Of a stretch of 64,000 nt of DNA, positions 52,898 to 63,064 are shown one piece after another. Location of the stretch: NCBI RefSeq assembly GCF_001685015.1, contig NZ_MAYT01000032.1, positions 143,536 through 207,535 on the forward strand. The letters run 5' to 3'. Source of the DNA: Pseudobacillus wudalianchiensis (GTDB lineage: Bacteria > Bacillota > Bacilli > Bacillales > Domibacillaceae). The position numbers and the translations under genes are program-made. The notes beneath the pieces are model-generated. The model was not told the DNA's origin. It ran no database searches and saw only the letters and a program-made list of their open reading frames with translations. Each line of letters starts with the position of its first letter. The stretch's first letter is position 1.

Positions 52898-54058
52898 TTG
52901 ACAGTAGAGACTAAGTTTTATCGTGATACATGGGCAGAGATCAATCTGGACCATGTTTCGTACAATGTAAGAGAAACGATTAAGTTGCTTCCTGAGGGCA
53001 AAAAGTTATTTGCTGTGGTGAAGGCTAATGCTTATGGGCATGGGGATGTGCAAATCGCGAGAACAGCTATAGAAGCGGGTGCGCAAGGGTTAGCTGTTGC
53101 TTTCTTTGATGAGGCACTTTCTGTAAAGAAGGCGGATCTCTCCGTTCCACTGCTCGTGCTGGGAGCGAGCAATCCGGAAGCAGCCCAAATAGCGGCTGAG
53201 CAGCAAATTTCGTTAACCGTCTTTCGATTAGAATGGTTAAAGGAAGCAGAGAAATACTTAGAGGATGGCCAAGTGCTTCGTGTGCATATTAAGTGCGACA
53301 CAGGGATGGGAAGGCTTGGCGTCAAAACCGTAGAAGAACTGAATGAATTGGCCGCATTTATTGATGAGTCACCGAAGTTTTTCCTAGAAGGGGTATTCAC
53401 TCATTTTGCTACAGCGGATGCTCTAGATACGGATTATTTCGAAGAACAATATCAGACCTTCACGAAGATGATAGATGAGCTTAAAGTGAAGCCGGCTTTT
53501 GTTCATTGCGCCAACAGCGCCACGACGCTGCGTTTTAAAAAAGCCTACTTTAATGCTGTTCGCCTCGGTATTTCGATGTATGGGCTCGCCCCGTCTAATG
53601 AAATGAAAGAGGAGCTGCCGTTTCCGTTAAAACAAGCTTTTTCCCTCCATACGAGAATCGTTCACATTAAAAAGCTGAAAAAAGGTGAAAAGATCAGCTA
53701 TGGCGCCACCTATGAAACACAAGGAGAAGAATGGATCGCAACATTGCCGATCGGTTATGCAGATGGCTGGCTGCGGAAGCTTCAGGGACAGGAAGTATTA
53801 GTCAACGGTAAAAAGGTGCCGATCGTGGGCAGGGTTTGTATGGATCAATGCATGATCCGTCTGCCGGAGGAAATGTCGGTTGGAACTCAAGTGACGCTTA
53901 TCGGGAAACAGGGAGAAGAAGAAATTACCATGGATGATATTGCCCGAAAGATGGACACAATTAACTATGAAGTTCCTTGTATTATTACCGCACGCGTCCC
54001 AAGAGTTTATAAGCAGAACGGCGAAACTATCGAAGTAATAAATTCTTTGTTGAAATGA
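52898..54058 (+). CDS. alr: Alanine racemase
   Basis: PLP enzyme of about 386 residues that makes D-alanine for Ddl. Schiff-base lysine in [12 protein letters not shown], catalytic tyrosine in [16 protein letters not shown]-like block [13 protein letters not shown] 52898 (or GTG 52895) after AAGAAGGGG fits the usual N-terminus ([16 protein letters not shown]); a TTG at 52850 would add 16 residues and also has a GGTGAG before it, so the start is not certain. Next to mazEF and sigB as in B. subtilis. Confidence 0.93.
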   Translation: MTVETKFYRDTWAEINLDHVSYNVRETIKLLPEGKKLFAVVKANAYGHGDVQIARTAIEAGAQGLAVAFFDEALSVKKADLSVPLLVLGASNPEAAQIAAEQQISLTVFRLEWLKEAEKYLEDGQVLRVHIKCDTGMGRLGVKTVEELNELAAFIDESPKFFLEGVFTHFATADALDTDYFEEQYQTFTKMIDELKVKPAFVHCANSATTLRFKKAYFNAVRLGISMYGLAPSNEMKEELPFPLKQAFSLHTRIVHIKKLKKGEKISYGATYETQGEEWIATLPIGYADGWLRKLQGQEVLVNGKKVPIVGRVCMDQCMIRLPEEMSVGTQVTLIGKQGEEEITMDDIARKMDTINYEVPCIITARVPRVYKQNGETIEVINSLLK

Positions 54059-54240
54059 GAAATTCAATCTATATTTATCGGCGTTTTTTGGAAAAAAATT
54101 AGTGAATTTGCGCTTTTTTCTTCTGTTATTTTAAGATAACGGCTAAGAAATCTGAATTCGCCTTCCCTTGCAAAAGAAAAGATGTTATGATGAAAATGAC
54201 AGTTAACGAGACGGTGTAGTGATTGGTGGAGGTGTAGTTC

Positions 54241-54522
54241 GTGTCTGAATCAAGCGCAACAACAGAAGTGTTAATTCGTTTGCCACAACAATTTGTTAAA
54301 GAACTAGACGGGTATGCTGAACTTGAAAAGATTAACCGTAATGAATTTATCTACAGAGCAACAAAGATGTATCTTCGTGAAAGAAAAAAACGTCAGATTA
54401 GAGAATCTATGAGACGTGGTTACATGGAAATGGCGAAAATCAACTTGGCTATCGCTTCAGAGGCCATGCAAGCTGAGTATGAGGCTGGTAATACTGTAGA
54501 ACGTTTAGTAAGTGGAGGATAA
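54241..54522 (+). CDS. ndoAI: Antitoxin MazE/NdoAI
   Basis: Ribbon-helix-helix antitoxin of 93 residues ([40 protein letters not shown]). It neutralises MazF and, with it, represses the operon. GTG start with GGAGG eight bases upstream. Location between alr and rsbR matches B. subtilis ydcD-ydcE. Confidence 0.92.
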   Translation: MSESSATTEVLIRLPQQFVKELDGYAELEKINRNEFIYRATKMYLRERKKRQIRESMRRGYMEMAKINLAIASEAMQAEYEAGNTVERLVSGG

Positions 54523-54527
54523 TCCGT

Positions 54528-54878
54528 GTGATAGTTAAGCGTGGTGACGTATATTTTGCAGACCTGTCCCCTGTTGTCGGATCCGAGCAAGGCGGCGTGC
54601 GGCCTGTGCTAGTGGTTCAAAACGACATTGGGAATCGGTTCAGTCCCACTATTATTGTTGCTGCTATAACAGCGCAAATTCAAAAAGCTAAGTTGCCTAC
54701 ACATGTTGAAATTGATGCAAAGCGTTACGGCTTTGAACGTGATTCCGTTATCTTACTTGAGCAAATCCGGACAATCGATAAACAACGCTTAACGGATAAA
54801 ATCACTCAACTTGATGAGGAAATGATGGAAAAAGTGGACGAAGCCTTGCAAATCAGCTTAGGTCTTATTCAGTTTTAA
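54528..54878 (+). CDS. ndoA: mRNA interferase MazF/NdoA
   Basis: Toxin of 116 residues, an endoribonuclease cutting mRNA (at UACAU in B. subtilis). Family blocks: [41 protein letters not shown] and [14 protein letters not shown], with catalytic Arg25 and the conserved Thr/Ser region near 48-53. GTG start with GGAGG upstream, five bases after mazE. Nearly standard length. Confidence 0.94.
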   Translation: MIVKRGDVYFADLSPVVGSEQGGVRPVLVVQNDIGNRFSPTIIVAAITAQIQKAKLPTHVEIDAKRYGFERDSVILLEQIRTIDKQRLTDKITQLDEEMMEKVDEALQISLGLIQF

Positions 54879-54880
54879 AT

Positions 54881-54921
54881 AGACGCCCGCTAGGTTACAC
54901 TAGCTGGGCGTCTTGTTTTTT
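54881..54921 (+). terminator. Terminator of mazEF
   Basis: AGACGCCC/GGGCGTCT with inner GCTAG/CTAGC pairing, then TTGTTTTTTT. Confidence 0.9.
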
Positions 54922-55259
54922 TAGCGTAATTTGCCGATAGACGGTACTCTCGCTTTTTTATTATCGAAATAAACATTATAATGTTTATTAGTGACGATAA
55001 ATATTAGCGGTGCGAAAAAATGGAAGTGAAAATCAGTTTAGTTTTATGAATGAAGTTGTTAAAATTGAGAAAGCAGATTTGGGAATAATAAACGGACGGG
55101 GCTGCCCGGCATATAAAAATAAATTCCTTCAACCTTCTTGCATAGGGACCTGGTAATTACTATGCTTTGAACGAAAGAAAGGAGCCGGACCGTTTAGAGG
55201 ACAGTCTCTACATAGAGCGGATGCGTGATCACCGAAAAAGAAGAATTGGAGTTGTCTTG

Positions 55260-56093
55260 ATGCGTAAATTAATTTTTGACTATGTGCAAACTCATAAAAG
55301 CGAAATATTAAAAGAATGGATTAGCCAGATGAAGCAGGATGCCGATGAGCGTGCTGTTCAAACGATGTCTGCTCAAATGTTTACAAAAACGAGCAGTGAA
55401 TTTATTGAATTGCTGATTTCTAACTTTACTGAAACGGAGGAAGAGTTTCAGTCGAAGGTAGTGGGATTCGCTGAAAAAATTGTCAGATTAGGGTGGCCGC
55501 TGACTATTGTAACACTCGGGCTGCGTACGTTCAGTCATATCGTAGCAGAAGGATTGCAAAGGGAAGAATTAGTCGGACAGCATAATTTTATCGAGTATTC
55601 TTTTGAGTTTGAGCGCTGGATGTTCCCTTTGTATAACACTATTATTGATACTTACGCTGACACATGGGAGCGCACCGTTTCTTTACAAAAGATTGCCTTG
55701 CAGGAACTATCTGCTCCTCTTATCCCAGTTTTTGAAAAGATATCAGTCATGCCCCTTGTAGGGACGATTGATACGGAAAGAGCTAAGCTTATTATGGAAA
55801 ACTTGCTGGATGGGGTTGTGAAACACCGTTCGGAAGTGGTCTTAATTGATATTACAGGCGTCCCGGTTGTCGATACGATGGTAGCCCATCATATCATCCA
55901 GGCGGCGGACGCTGTTCGACTTGTTGGTGCTAAGTGCATGATTGTCGGCATTCGGCCGGAAATCGCCCAAACCATCGTCACTCTTGGTATTAATCTAGAT
56001 CAGGTTATTACAACAAGTACGTTGAAAAAAGGAATTGAAGAAGCCTTAGAGATGACGGAAAGAAAAATCATCGAAGTGGAGGAAGAACGATGA
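55260..56093 (+). CDS. rsbRA: RsbR, stressosome co-antagonist
   Basis: Protein of 277 residues: N-terminal non-heme globin-like sensor (1-140) and C-terminal STAS domain (150-270). Phosphorylated residues in B. subtilis Thr171 and Thr205 correspond to Thr172 (GTIDTER) and Thr206 ([10 protein letters not shown]). With RsbS it forms the stressosome that traps RsbT. ATG 55260 with GGAG eight bases upstream fits family length; the in-frame TTG at 55167 adds 31 highly charged residues. Overlaps rsbS by 4 bp. The 380-base region upstream also holds a GCATAG/CTATGC hairpin at 55139-55164 and no gene. Confidence 0.94.
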   Translation: MRKLIFDYVQTHKSEILKEWISQMKQDADERAVQTMSAQMFTKTSSEFIELLISNFTETEEEFQSKVVGFAEKIVRLGWPLTIVTLGLRTFSHIVAEGLQREELVGQHNFIEYSFEFERWMFPLYNTIIDTYADTWERTVSLQKIALQELSAPLIPVFEKISVMPLVGTIDTERAKLIMENLLDGVVKHRSEVVLIDITGVPVVDTMVAHHIIQAADAVRLVGAKCMIVGIRPEIAQTIVTLGINLDQVITTSTLKKGIEEALEMTERKIIEVEEER

Positions 56094-56446
56094 GAATACC
56101 AATTTTAAAACTTCATGATTGTTTACTAATTTCGATACAATGGGAACTCGATGATCAAACCGCCCTGCAATTCCAAGAGGATTTATTGCATAAAATCCAC
56201 GAAACGAGCGCAAGAGGGGTAGTAATTGATTTAACCTCGATTGACTTTATTGATTCTTTTATCGCGAAAGTGCTCGGAGATGTAATTAGCATGTCAAAGC
56301 TTATGGGAGCGAAAGTAGTGATCACAGGAATTCAGCCAGCCGTTGCTATTACCTTGATCGAATTGGGTATACGCCTTGAAGATGTCTTGACAGCTCTTGA
56401 TTTAGAAAAAGGTTTGGAGAAACTTCAACGGGAACTGGAGGACTAA
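56090..56446 (+). CDS. rsbS: RsbS, stressosome antagonist
   Basis: Single STAS domain of 118 residues. The RsbT target serine is Ser56 ([13 protein letters not shown]), corresponding to Ser59 of B. subtilis whose N-terminus is three residues longer. Core scaffold of the stressosome. GAGGAAGAACG before ATG. Confidence 0.95.
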   Translation: MRIPILKLHDCLLISIQWELDDQTALQFQEDLLHKIHETSARGVVIDLTSIDFIDSFIAKVLGDVISMSKLMGAKVVITGIQPAVAITLIELGIRLEDVLTALDLEKGLEKLQRELED

Positions 56447-56449
56447 TCT

Positions 56450-56845
56450 ATGGATTCTTGCGTCAAGATTACAAATGAATGGGACATCGTAGCTGCAAGG
56501 CAGCTCGGCAGGAATGTAGCCAAAGACCTAGGATTTGGCACGGTCGACCAGGCCCGTATCACGACAGCTATTAGTGAGCTGGCGCGTAATATTTACCTTT
56601 ATGCCGGTCAGGGCCAGGTATGCATAGAAAAGACAGAGGCTGCTGGAAAAGTCGGATTAATCATTATTTCAGAAGATCAGGGACCTGGTATTCAAGATCT
56701 TCGTAAAGCGATGGAAGACGGTTTTTCTACCTCTGGAGGACTTGGAGCCGGTTTGCCCGGCGTGAAACGCCTTGTAGATGAGTTTACGATTGACTCTACT
56801 CCAGGGGAGGGTACACTTATTAGGGCAATCAAGTGGCTCCGTTAA
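56450..56845 (+). CDS. rsbT: RsbT, serine/threonine kinase switch protein
   Basis: GHKL-type kinase of 131 residues (ISELARNIYLYAGQGQV, EDQGPGIQDLRKAMEDGF, GLGAGLPGVKRLVDEF). It phosphorylates RsbR and RsbS, then leaves the stressosome and activates RsbU. GGAGGACTAATCT before ATG. Confidence 0.95.
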   Translation: MDSCVKITNEWDIVAARQLGRNVAKDLGFGTVDQARITTAISELARNIYLYAGQGQVCIEKTEAAGKVGLIIISEDQGPGIQDLRKAMEDGFSTSGGLGAGLPGVKRLVDEFTIDSTPGEGTLIRAIKWLR

Positions 56846-56856
56846 GGAGGGCAAGT

Positions 56857-57867
56857 ATGGAATTTAGGGAAGTAATGCAGGAAAAATATAAAGAAATTCT
56901 TGAGAGTTACATGAAGGACCAGAATGAGCAGGCATTGTATCTCAGTCAAAAATTCAGCAGGAAATCCATTGAGCACAAAATCTCTCCTGAAGAAATTATT
57001 AGCCTTCATAAAACAGCTCTATTAGATCTTGGAATAGAGTTTTCCGAGGCGATGCTCCCTTCTTTCGACATTTTGCTTGAAGTCATGATGGCATATGGTC
57101 TTGCTTATCGTGAGCATCAAAATCTGCGCACCATTCAGCAGGAGTTGAAAAGTGAGATCGAAGTGGCAGCTAATATGCAGCAAACACTTTTGGGGACACA
57201 AGTTCCTGATGTGGATTGTCTTGATATTGGGGCCATTAGTGTACCAGCAAGACAAATGAGTGGGGATTATTATCATTTTGTCCAGGATGAACAGGGCGCT
57301 GTCAGTGTTGCAATTGCGGATGTTATTGGAAAAGGAATACCAGCAGCGCTTTGTATGTCTATGATTAAATACTCAATGGACAGTCTGCCAGAGGGACAAT
57401 ACGAACCGAGCCAGGTACTTGAAAGCTTAAATAGAGTAGTAGAACAGAATGTAGACCCCACAATGTTTATTACGATGTTCTATGGAATGTACAATACAGT
57501 AAATCATACATTCTATTATTCTTCTGCAGGTCATGAACCCGGCTTCTTTTATGACCACAAGACAAAGGATTTTAAAGAGTTGTACGCGAAAGGCTTACTG
57601 CTTGGCGTAAGTAAGAAAACAAAGTACCGTCAATTCGAGAAGAAAGTGGAAGTAGGAGATATTATCCTGCTTATGTCTGATGGTGTAACGGAGTGTCGAA
57701 CAGAGGAAGGCTTTATAGAAGTAGATACCCTAAAGGGATATATTCAAAAGTATATTCATCTAGAAGCCCAGGAAATTGCGGATAAAGTATATAAAGAGCT
57801 TGAGTTTTTGCAAGGTTTTCAGTTGCGTGATGATTTTACCTTGATTATTTTAAAGAGAATCAAATAA
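56857..57867 (+). CDS. rsbU: RsbU, PP2C phosphatase
   Basis: Phosphatase of 336 residues: helical RsbT-binding N-domain (1-85) and SpoIIE/PP2C domain (about 120-335: QMSGDYYHFV, ADVIGKGIPAAL, SAGHEPGF, LMSDGVTE). It dephosphorylates RsbV-P when RsbT binds. ATG 56857 has GGAGG six bases before; the earlier in-frame ATG overlaps rsbT. Confidence 0.95.
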   Translation: MEFREVMQEKYKEILESYMKDQNEQALYLSQKFSRKSIEHKISPEEIISLHKTALLDLGIEFSEAMLPSFDILLEVMMAYGLAYREHQNLRTIQQELKSEIEVAANMQQTLLGTQVPDVDCLDIGAISVPARQMSGDYYHFVQDEQGAVSVAIADVIGKGIPAALCMSMIKYSMDSLPEGQYEPSQVLESLNRVVEQNVDPTMFITMFYGMYNTVNHTFYYSSAGHEPGFFYDHKTKDFKELYAKGLLLGVSKKTKYRQFEKKVEVGDIILLMSDGVTECRTEEGFIEVDTLKGYIQKYIHLEAQEIADKVYKELEFLQGFQLRDDFTLIILKRIK

Positions 57868-57871
57868 GGAA

Positions 57872-57898
57872 AGGTTTATGTTCTTTTAAGCTGGGTAT
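57872..57898 (+). promoter_or_regulatory. Sigma-B promoter before rsbV
   Basis: AGGTTTAT, 13 bases, GGGTAT. Same place as the known autoregulatory promoter in B. subtilis, driving rsbV-rsbW-sigB-rsbX. Confidence 0.9.
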
Positions 57899-57940
57899 AC
57901 TTTAAAAACAGTGGAGTAATAAAGAAGAGGTGGGTTTAAA

Positions 57941-58270
57941 ATGAACATTACAATTGATGTGAAAGAAACAGAACTACAAACAAAAGTGAGAATCGCTGGA
58001 GAAATTGATGCATATACAGCACCAAAGCTTCGTGAGACTGTATTTCCATATACCGAGAGAGAAACATCTAACATAGTCGTTGATTTATCAGAAGTATCTT
58101 ATATGGACAGCACAGGCTTAGGAGTATTCGTGGGGCTTTTCAAGAGCTTAAATGCCAACGGAGGTACTCTGCAGTTGATTGGTTTGTCAGAACGCTTAAG
58201 AAGATTGTTCGATATTACCGGCCTTGCAGATATTATGAACATTAATTCCGAAGTAGAAGGTGGCGTTTGA
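57941..58270 (+). CDS. rsbV: RsbV, anti-anti-sigma factor
   Basis: STAS protein of 109 residues with phosphorylated Ser57 (YMDSTGLGVFVG). Unphosphorylated, it binds RsbW and frees SigB. AGAGGTGGG precedes ATG. First gene of the inner sigma-B transcript. Confidence 0.95.
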   Translation: MNITIDVKETELQTKVRIAGEIDAYTAPKLRETVFPYTERETSNIVVDLSEVSYMDSTGLGVFVGLFKSLNANGGTLQLIGLSERLRRLFDITGLADIMNINSEVEGGV

Positions 58271-58272
58271 TA

Positions 58273-58740
58273 ATGGAGGCGTTTGATTACATCGAAATGA
58301 AAATCCCGGCCAAACCGGAATTTGTGGGCGTTATTAGGTTGACGCTTTCAGGAATTGCGAGCAGAATGGGATTTACATATGATGCGATTGAAGATTTAAA
58401 AATAGCTACTAGTGAAGCGATCACCAACGCTGTTCAACATGCCTATAACGGCGACGAAGAAGGCGAAGTGGTGGTTGGCTTTGCTCTTTATGAGAAGCAT
58501 TTAGAAGTGATGGTATCTGATAACGGTAAAAGTTTTAACTTTCGAGAAACTAAAAAAGCTTTGGGCCCTTACAAGGAGAATTCTGTGGAGTTTCTGCGTG
58601 AAGGAGGCTTAGGTCTATTTCTCATCGAAACACTAATGGACGAAGTGAAGGTTCATCAAAAGGAAGGGGTTACTTTGTTCATGACAAAGTACCTTGAAGG
58701 AGAGCAGGTGGAGAGGGATGCAGAAACCATCTCAACCTAA
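58273..58740 (+). CDS. rsbW: RsbW, anti-sigma factor and RsbV kinase
   Basis: GHKL kinase of 155 residues (N-box SEAITNAVQHAY, VSDNGKSF, GGLGLFLIETLMD). It holds SigB inactive or phosphorylates RsbV. ATG 58273 has GGTGG nine bases before; TTG 58267 is an alternative. Overlaps sigB by 23 bp. Confidence 0.95.
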   Translation: MEAFDYIEMKIPAKPEFVGVIRLTLSGIASRMGFTYDAIEDLKIATSEAITNAVQHAYNGDEEGEVVVGFALYEKHLEVMVSDNGKSFNFRETKKALGPYKENSVEFLREGGLGLFLIETLMDEVKVHQKEGVTLFMTKYLEGEQVERDAETIST

Positions 58741-59512
58741 TCAAGATGTAAAACAACAAGTGATTGAATGGATTAAAGCTTTTCAAACAGAAAACGATCA
58801 TGAAGCCCAAGAAAATCTCGTAAAGCATTACCAGGGATTAGTTGAATCGATCGCCCGTAAATATTCTAAAGGCAAATCTTATCATGAAGATATTGCCCAG
58901 GTCGGAATGATGGGTCTTTTAGGAGCGATTAGGCGTTATGATGATTCTTACGGTAAGAGCTTTGAAGCCTTTGCCATTCCAACAATCGTTGGTGAGATCA
59001 AGAGATTTTTAAGGGATAAAACCTGGAGCGTTCACGTCCCGAGACGTATTAAAGAGCTTGGTCCAAAAATTAAATCGACAGTAGAGGAATTAACTTCAAG
59101 CTTGCAGCGGTCTCCAAAGGTAGATGAAATTGCACGTTATCTTGATATTTCCGAAGAGGAAGTCTTAGAAGCGATGGAAATGGGTAAGAGTTATCAGGCT
59201 CTATCTGTCGACCACTCAATTGAAGCGGATTCCGATGGCAGCACAGTGACGCTGCTTGATATTGTTGGTAACAAAGAACAAGGTTATGAAAGGGTAGACC
59301 AGAGGCTCGTGCTTGAAAAGGTGCTTCACGTATTGTCCGATCGTGAACGTCAAATTATCCAATATACTTATTTAGAGAACATGAGTCAAAAGGATGCAGG
59401 GGATAAATTGAATATTTCTCAAATGCATGTATCGCGCCTGCAAAGAAGAGCTATCAAAAAGTTGAAAGAAGCAATTGATGCTGAATCAATGACATCGGAG
59501 CGATTGACTTAA
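58718..59512 (+). CDS. sigB: RNA polymerase sigma-B factor
   Basis: Sigma-70 family factor of 264 residues with regions 2 (EDIAQVGMMGLLGAIRRYD), 3 and 4 (RERQIIQYTYLENMSQKDAG, then ISQMHVSRLQRRAIKKL). Directs the general stress regulon. ATG 58718 after GGAGAGGG; the in-frame start at 58694 is less likely. Overlaps rsbX by one base. Confidence 0.96.
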   Translation: MQKPSQPNQDVKQQVIEWIKAFQTENDHEAQENLVKHYQGLVESIARKYSKGKSYHEDIAQVGMMGLLGAIRRYDDSYGKSFEAFAIPTIVGEIKRFLRDKTWSVHVPRRIKELGPKIKSTVEELTSSLQRSPKVDEIARYLDISEEEVLEAMEMGKSYQALSVDHSIEADSDGSTVTLLDIVGNKEQGYERVDQRLVLEKVLHVLSDRERQIIQYTYLENMSQKDAGDKLNISQMHVSRLQRRAIKKLKEAIDAESMTSERLT

Positions 59513-60105
59513 TGAACTATTTTGAAAATGAACAGCTCGAAATCTGCGCCAATAAAGTGGCCAAAGGTGGCCAGCCTTTTTGCGGAGACAGCTATTATAT
59601 CCATACAACGGATGATTATTTAATCTGTGTACTAGCAGATGGACTTGGCAGTGGTGAATTTGCTTTTCACTCCTCATCTGCAGTAACAAAGATAGTAGAA
59701 GAAAATCATCATGAATCGGTCGACCTTTTAATGAGCTTAAGCAATAATGTTCTTTATCAAAAACGGGGGGCGGCCGTCGCAATTTTAAAAGTGTATTTCC
59801 ATACTCGTGAATTTGAATACAGTTGTGTTGGCAACATTCGCTTTTACTTGTATACAGACAAAGAAAAATTAACTTATCCATTGCCGGTAACTGGTTATTT
59901 ATCAGGCCGCCCACAAAAGTATCGGACACAGCGCTTCACTTATGAGGCGAATTGTAAGTTCCTTCTCCACTCAGATGGAATTAACGTTTTGAATGTTAAG
60001 GCACTGCTGAGAAACCGTTCTATCCAGCAAATTGCCTCTATCCTTCAAGAAGAAACAGCCAAATCTGGGGATGATTCTACCTATATTATCGGAAGCCTGC
60101 TTTAA
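59512..60105 (+). CDS. rsbX: RsbX, serine phosphatase
   Basis: PP2C-type phosphatase of 197 residues (GDSYYIHTTDDYLICVLADG, GNIRFYLYTD, LHSDGINVL). It resets the stressosome by dephosphorylating RsbS and RsbR. Last gene of the sigma-B operon, with a terminator that reaches into its stop region. Confidence 0.94.
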   Translation: MNYFENEQLEICANKVAKGGQPFCGDSYYIHTTDDYLICVLADGLGSGEFAFHSSSAVTKIVEENHHESVDLLMSLSNNVLYQKRGAAVAILKVYFHTREFEYSCVGNIRFYLYTDKEKLTYPLPVTGYLSGRPQKYRTQRFTYEANCKFLLHSDGINVLNVKALLRNRSIQQIASILQEETAKSGDDSTYIIGSLL

Positions 60106-60122
60106 TAAACGCGGGCTTTTTT
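60093..60122 (+). terminator. Terminator of the sigma-B operon
   Basis: AGCCTGC/GCGGGCT stem with one U-G pair, TTTTTTC. The left arm lies within the last codons of rsbX. Confidence 0.82.
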
Positions 60123-60161
60123 CTTGTGTTAAAATAGAACATGGAAAAAGGAGGGATTAAG

Positions 60162-62339
60162 ATGCCGGTTCAAGAGCTTTTTGGAAAAGAAAGCTTGATT
60201 AGAAAAACAGCTCAGGATGAAAATTTAGAGGTAAAAAAAGTGAGAGCGGTTATTAATCTAATTGAGGAAGGAAATACGGTACCATTTATTGCCCGCTATC
60301 GAAAAGAAATGACGGGAGCGCTTAATGAAGTTGAAATTCAATCACTTATCAACCGTTGGAATTACTTGCAAAATTTATCTGCCCGTAAAGAAGAAGTTAT
60401 TCGTTTGATTGAAGAACAGGACAAGCTAACAGCAGAGTTAAAAGCGGATATTTTACGCGCTGAGAAGCTTCAGGCTGTAGAAGACCTTTACCGTCCTTTT
60501 AAACAAAAACGACGAACAAAAGCAACGATCGCTAAGGAAAAAGGTTTATTGCCATTAGCGGAGTGGCTTCTTGCTATGCCAACTTCGTCTGTAACGGCAC
60601 AAGCTGAAATATACATATCTACAGAAAAAGGCATTGCTTCCGCGGAAGAAGCGATAGAGGGAGCTTTGCACATTATTGCCGAGCAAGCAGCTGATGAGGC
60701 AGCCATTCGCCAATGGGTCCGTGATGAAACATTTCGCAATGGGGTGATTCATTCTGCTGCTAAAAACAGTGAGTTGGATGAAAAGAACATCTATGAAATG
60801 TACTATACTTACGAAGAACCAGTGGCAAAAATTGTTCCGCACCGTATCTTAGCCCTGAACAGAGGGGAAAAAGAAGATATTTTAAGGGTGACGATTCAGA
60901 CAGACGTCGATAAAATTGTTCGGTATATGAGTAAACAATACAAGGTAAATGATCAAGTCAAATCTGGAGTATACGTACACGAAGCACTCCAAGATGCTTA
61001 TAAACGGCTTATCCAGCCATCTGTTGAGCGGGAAGTGAGAAATGAATTAACAGAAAAGGCAGAGGATCAGGCTATCCATATTTTTTCCGAAAACTTAAGG
61101 AAACTGCTTTTGCAGCCTCCTTTAAAAGGAAAAGTCGTTCTTGGTGTTGATCCGGCTTATCGAACAGGTTGTAAGCTTGCCGTAGTAGATGAAACGGGTA
61201 AGGTGCTATATATAGGCGTTATTTATCCGCATCCTCCAAAGTCGAAGAGAGATGAGGCGGGAACTCTCGTTCAGCAGCTTTTAAAAGAATATAGTGTTGA
61301 AATTATTGCCATCGGCAATGGAACAGCTTCGCGGGAAACAGAGCAGTTTATAGCGGACATTATTAAGGAAAGCAAGCAGCAAACATCCTATGTAATTGTC
61401 AATGAAGCAGGGGCAAGCGTATACTCTGCCTCCGAGACAGCGCGCGAGGAATTTCCGGATCTTCAGGTCGAGGAGAGGAGTGCTGTATCGATTGCAAGGA
61501 GATTGCAGGATCCTTTAGCAGAGTTAGTTAAAATCGACCCTAAATCAGTAGGGGTAGGACAGTATCAGCACGATGTTTCTCAAAAAAAGCTAAATGAATC
61601 TTTAACATTTGTAGTAGAAACAGCTGTTAACCAAGTTGGGGTGAATTTAAATACAGCCTCTTCTTCACTCCTGCAGTATGTTGCGGGATTAAATAAAACG
61701 GTAGCAAATAATATCGTCAAGTTTAGAGAGGAAAACGGGAAATTTAACAATCGCTCACAAGTAAAAAAAGTTCCTCGTCTTGGTGCAAAAACATTTGAGC
61801 AATGTATAGGGTTTTTAAGAATTATAGATGGTCAAGAGCCGCTAGATAAAACAGCTATTCACCCTGAAAGCTATCCAGAAGTAAAGAAACTGCTTCAAAG
61901 CGTAGGATACACGACACAAGATGTAGGAACGAAAGAGCTCGCGGAAGCGTTGAATAACATTGCCATCGAGCATGCGGCAGAAGAGACGGGTATTGGTGTT
62001 CTGACGATGCAAGATATTACGGACGCTTTAAAAAGACCTGGACGCGATCCGAGGGATGAATTACCAACGCCGCTCTTGAAAACAGGAGTCATGAAACTTG
62101 AAGATTTAAAGCCAGGTATGGAAATGCAAGGGACTGTTAGAAACGTCGTAGATTTCGGTGCGTTTGTTGATATTGGTGTAAAAGAAGACGGCCTTGTGCA
62201 TATTTCAAAAATGAAAAAAGGGTACGTTAAACATCCGCTCGACGTTACCGCAGTCGGAGATATTGTCACTGTCTGGATTGAGCAAGTCGACGAGAAAAAA
62301 GGAAGAGTCTCTTTAACAATGATTCCTCCTGAAAAATAA
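60162..62339 (+). CDS. tex: RNA-binding protein Tex (YdcI/YhgF family)
   Basis: Protein of 725 residues: Tex-N helical domain, YqgF-like RNase-H fold (about 325-455, VVLGVDPAYRTGCKLAVVD), helix-hairpin-helix repeats (about 495-560, NKTVANNIVKFREENGKFNN) and a C-terminal S1 domain (about 645-720, GTVRNVVDFGAFVDIGVKEDG). It binds nucleic acids and is linked with transcription and RNA turnover. ATG 60162 has GGAGG at seven bases. Follows sigB operon as ydcI does in B. subtilis. Confidence 0.94.
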   Translation: MPVQELFGKESLIRKTAQDENLEVKKVRAVINLIEEGNTVPFIARYRKEMTGALNEVEIQSLINRWNYLQNLSARKEEVIRLIEEQDKLTAELKADILRAEKLQAVEDLYRPFKQKRRTKATIAKEKGLLPLAEWLLAMPTSSVTAQAEIYISTEKGIASAEEAIEGALHIIAEQAADEAAIRQWVRDETFRNGVIHSAAKNSELDEKNIYEMYYTYEEPVAKIVPHRILALNRGEKEDILRVTIQTDVDKIVRYMSKQYKVNDQVKSGVYVHEALQDAYKRLIQPSVEREVRNELTEKAEDQAIHIFSENLRKLLLQPPLKGKVVLGVDPAYRTGCKLAVVDETGKVLYIGVIYPHPPKSKRDEAGTLVQQLLKEYSVEIIAIGNGTASRETEQFIADIIKESKQQTSYVIVNEAGASVYSASETAREEFPDLQVEERSAVSIARRLQDPLAELVKIDPKSVGVGQYQHDVSQKKLNESLTFVVETAVNQVGVNLNTASSSLLQYVAGLNKTVANNIVKFREENGKFNNRSQVKKVPRLGAKTFEQCIGFLRIIDGQEPLDKTAIHPESYPEVKKLLQSVGYTTQDVGTKELAEALNNIAIEHAAEETGIGVLTMQDITDALKRPGRDPRDELPTPLLKTGVMKLEDLKPGMEMQGTVRNVVDFGAFVDIGVKEDGLVHISKMKKGYVKHPLDVTAVGDIVTVWIEQVDEKKGRVSLTMIPPEK

Positions 62340-62363
62340 AAAAGAAAAAGGAGTGGGCGGCTA

Positions 62364-62840
62364 ATGACTAACGAAGAACTTCAATTGCTTACAGAAAAGA
62401 TATCAATCGAACTGTTCGGCCGCCCATTTCTCCACAAAGCTATATTTAATTCACGCTTAAGAACAACTGGCGGCCGTTATATGCTGCGATCTCACAATAT
62501 AGAAGTAAATAAAAAATATTTAGAAGCCTACGGACAGGAAGAATTAGAAGGCATTATTAAGCATGAATTGTGTCATTATCATTTGCATCTGGAAGGCAAA
62601 GGCTATAAACATGGCGATCAAGACTTTAAGCAATTGCTGCGAGAAGTGAACGGGCCGAGGCATTGCACGCCATTAGAGAAAATACAGCCCAAAAAGAGAA
62701 CTCGTGTACTGGTTTATGAATGTTCTAGCTGCCATCTTGTTTATAAACGGAAAAGAAAGATTAACACTGGCCGTTATGTTTGCGGTAAGTGCAGAGGGGT
62801 TATTGTATGCAGGGAGGAAATAGAATCAAATGGAGAATAA
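62364..62840 (+). CDS. SprT-like zinc protein (YdcK)
   Basis: Protein of 158 residues: SprT domain with the metalloprotease motif HELCH ([15 protein letters not shown]) and a C-terminal zinc ribbon with CSSC and CGKC ([19 protein letters not shown]). Related to the DNA-crosslink protease Spartan; bacterial function not known. AAGGAGTGGGCGGCT before ATG. The cmpA gene that I recall between tex and this gene in B. subtilis cannot fit: the gap is 24 bases. Confidence 0.9.
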   Translation: MTNEELQLLTEKISIELFGRPFLHKAIFNSRLRTTGGRYMLRSHNIEVNKKYLEAYGQEELEGIIKHELCHYHLHLEGKGYKHGDQDFKQLLREVNGPRHCTPLEKIQPKKRTRVLVYECSSCHLVYKRKRKINTGRYVCGKCRGVIVCREEIESNGE

Positions 62841-62921
62841 TACTTTAAGGAGTGGTCGATTATATAAGAAGGTCAGTAAATGACATGAACAGAGCTTTTT
62901 ATATTTTGTTCAACAAAAATG

Positions 62922-62950
62922 TTGACTCGCGTACTCCGCTTTAATATAAT
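62922..62950 (+). promoter_or_regulatory. Promoter of the first tRNA block
   Basis: TTGACT, 17-base spacer, TATAAT, 29 bases before tRNA-Asn. Confidence 0.92.
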
Positions 62951-62978
62951 ACAAATTGTCGATAAAATAATTTTCTAT

Positions 62979-63053
62979 TCCGCAGTAGCTCAGTGGTAGA
63001 GCAATCGGCTGTTAACCGATCGGTCGCAAGTTCGAATCTTGCCTGCGGAGCCA
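62979..63053 (+). tRNA. tRNA-Asn (GUU)
   Basis: 75 bases, cloverleaf with TCCGCAG/CTGCGGA acceptor, anticodon GTT at 63011-63013, T loop TTCGAAT, encoded CCA. Confidence 0.97.
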
Positions 63054-63064
63054 TTGTTTTTTAT

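Noticed and set aside
55058..55086. Sigma-B promoter before rsbR (GTTAAA ... GGGAAT)
   Set aside because: The spacer of 17 is too long for sigma-B, and the -35 fit is weak.
62340..62363. cmpA, found near tex and the SprT gene in B. subtilis
   Set aside because: Only 24 bases separate the two genes here, so the small gene is absent at this place.
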